From Mesostigma viride (taxonomy: Eukaryota > Streptophyta > Mesostigmatophyceae > Mesostigmatales > Mesostigmataceae), in contig RPFO01000127.1 in assembly GCA_009746045.1 (NCBI GenBank), positions 1,483,638 to 1,547,637 of the forward strand: 64,000 nucleotides of DNA, given 5' to 3'. Within the stretch, counting starts at the first letter, position 1, and each line of letters starts with the position of its first letter. Shown here in pieces: positions 49,311-64,000 of this stretch. The translations under genes and the position numbers were made by a program. Below the pieces are notes generated by a model that was not told where the DNA came from, did no database searches, and saw only the letters and a program-made list of their open reading frames with translations.

Positions 49311-49633
49311 ATATATATGATACAGATCGCGTTTTTCCGCGTTTTCCGCGGACCGGCACTGAACGCAAATGGTTTTCACCTTTGCGGAGTGCCAAATCAG
49401 AATATACATTATTCTAAGAGCATGCATGGAAATGCGACATGTTGCACTAGTACGTTTTATGCCGGTCGGTGCATCCACGTACGTGATATGTACAGTACGT
49501 ACAGCACGTGCACGTATAGCATGCTTATTAATTAATAATCATGTGCTAGCTTCCAATTACGTATTTTACCGGCACATGACTGATATGCGGTAGTATGAGT
49601 ATCAATTAATTGAGTGATCTATACCAGCGCAGG
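49311..49633. other. AT-rich spacer between elements
   Basis: No gene or repeat family is recognised apart from the ataccagcgcagg at its right end (49621-49633), which is the target duplication of the next element. Confidence 0.45.
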
Positions 49634-49650
49634 GATATGATATTCTTATT

Positions 49651-50358
49651 CATGTCCCACGTAGCTCCCACAAAAACCAGCATCTTCATTAAAACAATAA
49701 GTGGAAGCATACATGTGACACTAATTGACATGCCCGGAGGCACGCCGTTCAAGGCCCTTCATGAAGTACGTTGCCCTAGAGGCAACCAAGACAAGGGTGG
49801 GTGGGTGGGGAGCAAAGAAAGAGGCCGACAAAACCAGCCAGAGCGGCTTTTAGTCGCAAAACCTCCCTTATCCCTAGCTAACTGACGTCATTAAACCCTT
49901 ATGTTTAGTGGATGCTATAGTAAGACGCTAACCGTACAGACCGGGGGTAGAATATCCCGAATCTGCACGGCTAGTATTAAATAATGCGTAGGTTGTTCTT
50001 TTCAGGGGCACTGCACCTCACGCCCCGTTCCGCCCGGGTATAATCAACCCAAGCGCGGAACGCACATTTTATTTAATTCATTTTTCAACCATGCACTATA
50101 TTGCATCTACTAATCACAAAAGCTCTAGCCAAACAGCTACGAGTAAACACTGCGACCTATAAGCCGCTCATCCAGCGGCCTCTTGTTCCCGCATTCACGT
50201 ATAGAAGAAACTCCGTTCAAAGAACCCCGATTCATGTCCCACGTAGCTCCCACAAAAACCAGCATCTTCATTAAAACAATAAGTGGAAGCATACATGTGA
50301 CACTAATTGACATGCCCGGAGGCACGCCGTTCAAGGCCCTTCATGAAGTACGTTGCCC
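49651..50358 (+). repeat. Direct repeats A/A' and C/C' of the RTE-type element
   Basis: Module A (gtcccacgtagctcccac to agtacgttgccc) is repeated at 50235-50358. Module C (agcaaagaaagaggccgac to aagaaccccgatt) at 49810-50232 is repeated at 51192-51613. The only clear indel in C is two bases in ggatgctatagtaag. The unit A+C therefore occurs twice, with different material between A and C. Confidence 0.9.
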
Positions 50359-51613
50359 AATCACCCCCGCCCTGGCTTTCCCTTGAAGCCGCACTCCACC
50401 TTGCTCGTTGTCACAAGTGACCGCCCTGCCGCAAAACGGGAGCCCCCCCATCGGGAGGCGTGTGCCCGGCGGCTGTGGATGCATGGCCAGGCCCAAAAAG
50501 GCCCAGCGCATTTGCACTGCGATTGCGCACGGCCAGCCTATCATGACCCCTCTCGGGGCCCCGAGTCGGTACCGCTATGGCCGTCTCCCCATAGACCCGG
50601 GGTGCTTCGAGAAAAAACGTGGACCTAGCCCAGGCCCCGCCAGCCCGGATGCCCGAGGCCACAGCCCCAGGCACCTGGCTGAACGAGAGTCCGTTCAGCC
50701 AAGACCGCATTCCCCCCCGAGGTTTCTATGCGTGGGGAAAAAATTTCTAGCTTAGACGCTTTTCCCATCGCCGTCCCCAGCCCCAACCACCCCCCCTCGG
50801 CGGAAGGCAATTGCAAAGTTTGCTGGCCAGCAGCAATTTCCGAAGAAAAAGCCGCAGGCCGCGGACCGAGACACGGGTCGCCAGTGCCAGCCATCCGGCT
50901 CCAACCCGGGGTGCAAGCATCCCCAGGTACGGAGCACCAGCTCGCGCACTGGGCCGACCAAGCGACAGTTGAGCACCTGTCACGGCATCCGGCCCACCAA
51001 AGACCCCAAGCTGGGGAAAAGGTGCGGACCGGAGGTAATCTTTTTCTTTTCTTTTAGTTAACCGGGCGAGGAACTACGCCTGGCCGGTTAACAACTGGAA
51101 GTCTCACCACTGGCCAAGTGGCCAGTGCAACCAGTGCTTTTGGGATTTTGCTCCGCAGCACCCATAGCTGCGGCTGCCGCCGCAACGACAACGAGCAAAG
51201 AAAGAGGCCGACAAAACCAGCCAGAGCGGCTTTTAGTCGCAAAACCTCCCTTATCCCTAGCTAACTGACGTCATTAAACCCTTATGTTTAGTGGATGCTA
51301 GTAAGACGCTAACCGTACAGACCGGGGGTAGAATATCCCGAATCTGCACGGCTAGTATTAAATAATGCGTAGGTTGTTCTTTTCAGGGGCACTGCACCTC
51401 ACGCCCCGTTCCGCCCGGGTATAATCAACCCAAGCGCGGAACGCACATTTTATTTAATTCATTTTTCAACCATGCACTATATTGCATCTACTAATCACAA
51501 AAGCTCTAGCCAAACAGCTACGAGTAAACACTGCGACCTATAAGCCGCTCATCCAGCGGCCTCTTGTTCCCGCATTCACGTATAGAAGAAACTCCGTTCA
51601 AAGAACCCCGATT

Positions 51614-52402
51614 AGTGTCAAAACTGAGGCGATGGTGATAGGGGCAACCAGTAAACCCCCGCTGCCGCGCCTGCTCGACGGGACGGAGGTCCCGTTCCGC
51701 GACCGCTTCAAGCTGTTGGGGAGCTGGCTTCCTGACACCGCCGACGATGTGGACACCCGCATCGGCCTTGCCTGGGCCAAGCTCCGTTCGCTCACACCTT
51801 ACTGGCGCTCGAAGGGCCTGGACGGGCACCGCAAGCGCATGCTCTTCAAGGTCCTCGTCCTCACGGTGCTCACGTATGGCGCCGAGGCGTGGACCCTCCC
51901 ACCCAAACTGGCAGCTCGGCTCGACGGCACCGTTTATAGGATGCTCCGGCAGGTCCTTAACGTAGGTTTTTCCGAGCGTCCGTCATCAGAGTCATTGTAT
52001 CATGGCATGCCTCGTGTTTCGGACGAGATTAGGCAGCGTAGGATAGCATTTGTAGGACACCTTGCCCGCACCAGCCAGGTCGACACCACCCTTGGTCTGG
52101 CCGGCCCCCAGCGGCTTGGACAGCCAGGGCGGCACATTCTGACCTGGCCTGGCCCCGCGGACATTCCCAAAAGGGTAGGGAAACCTGTCACCAACTACGT
52201 TCAGATGTTGCTGGACGACCTAGTGGTCCCAGCCCGGTTTGAGCACCGCATCCACTCCCTCTCCCGTCTTTGGACTGCCATGCAGGACAAGACGCGGTGG
52301 AAGAAGATTGTCAAGGCGCACACGCCCGACCCTGTGGGCAAGCCACCTCCCGGGCCAAGTGGAGGAGGCGTTTTGATGAGTAGTGTAGTTAGGCTTTTCT
52401 AG
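51614..52402 (+). pseudogene. C-terminal end of an RTE-type reverse transcriptase
   Basis: From the end of the second C module a frame reads SVKTEAMVIG...FKLLGSWLPDTADDVDTRIGLAW...KALVLTVLTYGAEAWTLPPK-like sequence (seen as LVLTVLTYGAEAWTLPPKLA), then LDGTVYRMLRQVLNV and RRIAFVGHLART. These are landmarks of the region after the RT palm in RTE-type and related LINEs. The YxDD core and everything before it are missing. The frame runs open back into module C, but that part (from 51482) is not homologous coding sequence. Confidence 0.82.
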
Positions 52403-52510
52403 ATAGAGTTAGGATAGTTCGATCACGCGGCTTCCTCCACCCCATCCACCATGAAATATGTGCTACATGACCTCCCCACGGAGGCATGTTATAATTTAAT
52501 TTAATTTTAA

Positions 52511-52660
52511 TACCAGCGCAGGCAAGAATTAATTCTGCACATCTCGAGCCTGCTGTTAGCTTGATTATCCGCATTTGTCGAGTCGTTCAGGATGATGGAA
52601 ATGGATGGAGGTCGACCGATAAGTGTAGCTAGCCGTGGACATTAGTATAGTTATGGCTGG
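52511..52660 (-). mobile_element. Diverged Penelope 3'-end relic
   Basis: The sequence taccagcgcaggcaagaatt...ctcgagcctgctgttagctt...gagtcgttcaggatgatg...ttatggctggct follows the order of the Penelope 3' end at 48198-48350, with many changes. It contained the target site of the RTE-type element, whose duplication starts here. Confidence 0.7.
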
Positions 52661-52664
52661 CTAT

Positions 52665-52730
52665 CCATCGGGGTTAATGCTCCGTTCAACTCCCCAACGG
52701 GAGCATGAGTTTAATTAATTAATTAAGATC
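52665..52730 (+). mobile_element. SINE-like 3' end, truncated
   Basis: It carries ggttaatgctccgtt, the hairpin ctccccaacgggag, catgagttt and a TTAATTAATTAATTAA tail, matching the last ~65 bp of the element at 49009-49234. The 5' part is missing. Confidence 0.65.
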
Positions 52731-53249
52731 TGGCGCTAACGTAGCTATATATCCTTAATTAACTAAATGTAGTATATCCTTAAATTATATACTTCGCATG
52801 CATGCTGAAAATACTAAGTAAAAACTTAGAAACTACTAAGTAGGTACGAATGTACGGTGCGCTGCTAACATAATGTCTCCTTGATAAGTTCACTTGTGCA
52901 TGCATACCACAATAAGGCCAGCCAACATATGACCCCAACGTGCGGGATCACATGTTTTAATTTTAATTAATGGCCAGCCGCGCAATGCCCAGGGATATGG
53001 CCGCCGAGGCTGAAAGTAATAGTTGTCGGCTGAAAGTGATAGTAGACAACTTGACAATATGCATCCACCTTCCCTGTCCCCTCTTCGTCCTCTTCCATCC
53101 ACCTGAGCGCGTGTAGGTAGCACCAAGGTTGCCCTCGCAAAGTCTAGAGTCATAAACAGTCAGATTGGCTTGACGTGATACATTTGGCCAGCATGGATCC
53201 TCGCGATGTCAAGCCTGTGCTTGCTGTCTATAGCTCATCAATACTCGCA
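52731..53249. other. Spacer 3' of the VDR gene
   Basis: AT-rich sequence, including the presumed 3' untranslated region of the minus-strand VDR gene. No repeat family or coding sequence is recognised. Confidence 0.45.
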
Positions 53250-60478
<7,229 letters not shown>

Positions 60479-61179
60479 TTTCGTGGAATCTGACACTAAT
60501 CAGGCTCATAACATGACCCTTGAATTCAGCTCATGTTATTGATGTCTGGCCGTAACTGGTGCCATCGCCATGGCGGATGCCATGAAGTACCAGTAGTGAA
60601 TTCTACGTCACGCAAACGTCGGGAATGGCAGTACACTAGCTAACACCACGCCAAATCTGGCTTGTGAGTGAGTTGTGACAAACCAAGGCCGGCACCAGGT
60701 CCACGTGGTGCGTTTTGGTAGGCACATTAGTATCCCCGCAAAGATATTTTGACCTTTTGTACGGTACATTCGCGCAACCAAGCGACGGCGACCTGCCTTT
60801 TTGTACAGTAGTCCAGATTAAGTACAGTATCTTACATACACGTGGCGACGTGGGTTTGCGCCTGACAGTGTGGGTTTTTTCACTGCCTGTGTGGCTTCCT
60901 TTCGTAGTTGACAAGACCCAAACGCAATCGTTTATAGCAGCAAGCTCCTTTGGTTTTTGAGGGTCTTTGCTTTCCGAGGCGAGGCGTATCTATGTTGGTC
61001 TGGGATAAAGCGCTTACAGTGCAAGAAATCAAAGGCTCTATCCATTTCGCAAGTATAGTGACAGAAATAAGTTATCGATTTACTCTACACACATGCTCCA
61101 CGGGTCTGGGTCATCGGCGCCTTGATTGTCAATATTCATTTGAAAGGGATTTAATTCTTTGCAGTAGTTAGGGTTGCAT
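60479..61179. promoter_or_regulatory. Divergent intergenic region
   Basis: About 700 bp separate the start of VDR (minus) from the next plus-strand frame, so both promoters should lie here. A cctttgcag-like acceptor (tctttgcag, about 61156-61164) just before the downstream start suggests a 5'-untranslated intron in that gene. No clear core promoter element was found. Confidence 0.4.
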
Positions 61180-62931
61180 ATGGCGGCACGCGTGAACGCG
61201 AAAAGCTCGCGTATGGCTTGCAAGAAAGTACCCTCCTACCTATCATGGTTTAAGGGGCCCGTGAGTGGCGATGGTGAGGACGTTCGAGGTATCTGCGACA
61301 AGAAGTTGAGCGCGGAACTCTTCATTTCAGCTTTTAATCACGCTCTTCAGACGCTTTCAGGTAATGAAATCGACAACCACGTTGTGCTTGCGCAGTTCCT
61401 GGACTACACGGGCAAGCCGTCCGACAGCGTTCTGGTGCTGCGAGTCCTGAAAGGCTGCCTCGAGAAGCAGTACACGGGGCTCCCTTTCTACGACGCTCCT
61501 ATGAGGTCTTCGTCGTTCAACATGGATTCCGCGGAAGCCCTCATCGAGACGCTGTCGCGCGCGAGAGCAGGCACGATCGGCCATCTCATGTCGAAGCAGG
61601 AGAGTTTGAAGGCCCTGCAACGTCACGTCTCGCAACCGATCTTCCTGCCGCGCGACCCCCCCAAGTCGCCGGCGCACGCGACCCCCGTCTCCCTGCCGCC
61701 CGGCGGCGCGCGCCCCCGCATCATCCCTCGCAAGGCCATCTCCGAGGAGTTGCACCACGTTGGCAGTGGTGGGTGCGTCAGCATGGTCTCCCGCACGACA
61801 GGTGTCACCACGCGAGTCGACCACGACGCGGTCGCCCACCACGGCTACGTCGTCTGGCTCGTCCAGCACGTCTACGCCACCATGGAGCGGGCGGATGCCT
61901 ACGGGAGCGTCGCCACGTGGCACAAGGTGCCCGCGTGGGAGCAGGAAATGATCTCTGGCATCCGCTTCCGAAACCAATCGGCCATTCTCGAGGTGGAGGA
62001 CGCCTTCTCACTGTCAGGGTGGATCCAGGGCTTCCTGGGCGCCGACCTGGAGCACCTCCAGCGTTGCCCCGGCGTGGACACGGACCGCCGCATCCTCCGT
62101 TTCCTGCTGCTGGCCAGGTGGGCCTCGCTGGCACTTGCCTGTCGTACAGCTGGCGCCGAGGGTGGTGGCTCCATAATTGATGGTGGTTGCTCCATCATGG
62201 ATGGTGGCGCAGCAGGCACTGAGGATGGTGGGGGTCATCTGGTGCATGGGTGTAGTCGGGCTCATCGTTGTGGTGGCTCTGGCATCAATGCTGGCCTACT
62301 GACACGTGGGCTCTTGTCACCCTGTGTCGGCAATCAGGGTGATGTTGTCGCGTTTGCCAGCCTAAAGCCTGCTCCGAGCGTGAAGTACACAGAGACAACC
62401 GCTGCATGCCATTCCGCTGGGGATGCAAGTGGCAGCTGCCAGCATGCGGCCGCGCCTGCACTCCAGGCTTTAATAAGTGACTCCCCAACGAGCGGGAAGC
62501 ATGAGGATGATGATGCTCACGAGGAGGAGGAGGAGGAGGAGGAGGAGGAGGAGGAGGAGGAGGAGGAGGAGGAGGAGGAGGAGGAGGAGGAGGAGGAGGA
62601 GGAGGAGGAGGAGGAGGAGGAGGAGGAGGAGGAGGAGGAGGAGGAGGAGGAGGAGGAGGAGGAGGAGGAGGAGGAGGAGGAGGAGGAGGAGGAGGAGGAG
62701 GAGGACCCTGGGCACATATATGGCTGGGAGCACGTGGATGCGCATGCATGTGAGGAGAACCAGGCAAGTAGCGAGGGCAGCCGCGGTGGCGCGGGGGTGT
62801 GTGAGGAGAGCGGTGAAGCCATGGGGGCGCCGGTCCCAGAGGATGAACCAAGCCAGGTCATGCGCCAGGGCAGTTTCGCAGTCGCTCGCAGCCTGATCGG
62901 GTACCGCCCGGTGCAATCCTTGGCAGAGTGA
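61180..62931 (+). CDS. Unrecognised protein with a glutamate run
   Basis: An open frame of 583 codons from ATG 61180 to TGA. The first ~310 residues look like real protein: a basic N-terminus (MAARVNAKSSRMACKKVPSY), predicted helices (LFISAFNHALQTLSGNEIDN, LVLRVLKGCLEKQY), a Pro-rich linker (LPRDPPKSPAHATPVSLPPG) and a second folded part (VAHHGYVVWLVQHVYATMER, SLSGWIQGFLGADLEHLQRC, RRILRFLLLARW). After about 62117 the composition changes to Gly/Ser/Ala-rich and then about 62 Glu in a row. A donor-like CCAG|GTGGGC at 62116/62117 makes it possible that the true coding exon stops there. No family recognised. Confidence 0.6.
   Translation: MAARVNAKSSRMACKKVPSYLSWFKGPVSGDGEDVRGICDKKLSAELFISAFNHALQTLSGNEIDNHVVLAQFLDYTGKPSDSVLVLRVLKGCLEKQYTGLPFYDAPMRSSSFNMDSAEALIETLSRARAGTIGHLMSKQESLKALQRHVSQPIFLPRDPPKSPAHATPVSLPPGGARPRIIPRKAISEELHHVGSGGCVSMVSRTTGVTTRVDHDAVAHHGYVVWLVQHVYATMERADAYGSVATWHKVPAWEQEMISGIRFRNQSAILEVEDAFSLSGWIQGFLGADLEHLQRCPGVDTDRRILRFLLLARWASLALACRTAGAEGGGSIIDGGCSIMDGGAAGTEDGGGHLVHGCSRAHRCGGSGINAGLLTRGLLSPCVGNQGDVVAFASLKPAPSVKYTETTAACHSAGDASGSCQHAAAPALQALISDSPTSGKHEDDDAHEEEEEEEEEEEEEEEEEEEEEEEEEEEEEEEEEEEEEEEEEEEEEEEEEEEEEEEEEEEEEDPGHIYGWEHVDAHACEENQASSEGSRGGAGVCEESGEAMGAPVPEDEPSQVMRQGSFAVARSLIGYRPVQSLAE
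62521..62705 (+). repeat. (GAG)n trinucleotide repeat
   Basis: About 61 copies of GAG, nearly pure, in frame with the upstream reading frame and encoding glutamate. It could be coding or intronic. Confidence 0.97.
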
Positions 62932-64000
62932 TTGTCGGCGGAGTGAATCACTATCCGCCAATAAGCGATACAACAAAAATAATCACTTCTACGAGATGCA
63001 GCAAGCATTAGACACAGGGGTCTAGTAGCCTGGCACGGGTCCACAGGCACAATCCCTGGTGGAGTGACAATAGTGATTTGCCCACGATCCAGGAAGCGTG
63101 TTCGTAACACCAGGGTGATGCAGCCTTTGCGATAATGAAATACCCTGCATGCGAGGCTTCAGGGTCACTTTTAGCAACAACACGTGCATGGCACATGGCT
63201 TGCAGCCAAGGATTAGGAGATGCGATGAACGGCAGCACATATGAGAAGGCTCACCCACCAGCCAACAAGGGCGTTTGCTCCCACCTTGATTTCCGTTGTT
63301 CTCCTCACACGTGTGATTTCCGCCATGGAGGAGCGCCATGAGGGCCAGCAATGTAGCCGCCTGGGTGCTGCCCTACTAGGCCCGTGCATGGTCCTAGCTG
63401 AAGTGCGCGGCAGGGATCTGGGACATGGGTGGGCATCCCTTCATCGTGCACCGGCCACATTGATGCAAACCGGGCCCTCGGCAACCAGACGGATGTTCCC
63501 AATGGAGATCCCCTATACTCGACATGGTTCTTACCGTTTTGTGCTTTGATCCTTCTCATTTTTCCTTGCCTTGCATGGCCATGCAGTTGATGCTTTAATC
63601 TATATTGCTTTTCTTGCTGGTGGTATTGAGTATTATGTGGAAGCTACCATGATTGCAAACTTGGCCATGCACCGGATCCTCATGCAAGTACGTTTGGTAC
63701 GTTGTGTTGTTGGAGGACCCGGCCATGTGCACATACATGCATGCATGCATGCATTATGACTCAGCCGGCAACAGCATGTACGATGCACTTGCCCGACCGG
63801 TCGCATGTGATGAATGTGATATCTACATGCATGCATATGGCCGCGCTGCCCGCGGGCGCAGTGATGTATCATGAATAATAAGGAATCAGGCCAGCTAGTA
63901 TTAATTGAATGAATTAATAGACACGTGACTGCGTCACGTGAGCATAAGTCCTCAGTGGGAGGGGAACATGGGATGGAATGGATGGTATAAGCTATCTAGG
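62932..64000. other. No gene recognised
   Basis: The last kilobase contains short open frames only. There is a small gcat repeat (catgcatgcatgcatgcat, about 63737) and otherwise unremarkable sequence. Confidence 0.45.

Larger units (their letters stand above)
49634..52509 (+). mobile_element. RTE-type LINE, internally deleted, with duplicated 5' modules
   Basis: The element is flanked by a 13-bp direct repeat ataccagcgcagg (49621-49633 and 52510-52522). It is built as module A (about 49651-49777), a 33-bp linker, module C (about 49811-50232), a second A (50233-50358), an ~830-bp unique segment, a second C (51192-51613), the end of an RT-type reading frame, and a 3' untranslated region. The 3' end has the hairpin cctccccacggagg and an AATTT-rich tail. 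The duplicated modules are almost identical. The endonuclease and catalytic RT core are absent. Confidence 0.82.

Noticed and set aside
50183-50386. Ubiquitin-like N-terminus (TSIFIKTISGSIHVTLIDMP) in module A
   Set aside because: The resemblance covers about 20 residues, the frame has no continuation into a beta-grasp fold, and the sequence is a duplicated untranslated module of a retroelement.
62475-62510. Another SINE-like 3' end (gtgactccccaacg)
   Set aside because: Only 14 bases match, the hairpin does not close properly (gagcggg) and there is no AATT tail.
62285-63110. Poly-Pro, poly-Leu, poly-Ser and poly-Arg frames
   Set aside because: Shadow frames of the GAG repeat on both strands.

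Overview
This is nuclear DNA from a eukaryotic alga. The genes are split by GT-AG introns, the repeats are mostly non-LTR and Penelope-like retroelements, and one gene is a full homologue of the plant violaxanthin de-epoxidase-related protein, which points to a plastid-bearing organism. I cannot fix the phylum: green or secondary-plastid algae both fit. No bacterial features were seen.

Layout. 1-12294 is one giant minisatellite (about 185 copies of a ~66-bp unit). It lies inside an intron of a plus-strand gene whose last five exons follow (12306-16084; product unrecognised). 16320-22250 is mobile-element territory: nested LINE 3' ends, an intact Penelope-like reverse transcriptase gene (17647-19842) and a LINE ORF1 relic. 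22641-38992 (minus) is a 24-exon gene that I could join into one open frame of 1111 codons. It encodes a type I membrane protein of the ELAPOR/EIG121 (KIAA1324) kind. 39737-52730 is a nested retroelement cluster: a decayed 5.9-kb L1-type LINE with an 18-bp target duplication, a 5'-truncated Penelope copy carrying a 226-bp SINE-like insertion, a 2.9-kb internally deleted RTE-type element, and a further Penelope relic. 53250-60478 (minus) is the violaxanthin de-epoxidase-related gene in seven exons. 61180-62931 (plus) is an unrecognised long reading frame with a glutamate run, divergently arranged from the previous gene. The last kilobase shows nothing codable.

Main observation. In all three spliced genes, introns carry minisatellites that begin at an exon edge, and the repeat unit copies the splice site itself. 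The 12.3-kb array repeats a pyrimidine tract plus TTGTAG, and its last unit runs into the real 3' splice site. Other arrays copy a 5' splice site, in two cases with some exon sequence. This looks like a recurrent, locus-independent way of growing introns by amplifying splice junctions. A second theme is that L1-type, RTE-type and SINE-like elements here share one 3'-end design: a short CTCC/GGAG hairpin with a CAAC or CCAC loop, followed by an AATT-rich tail.
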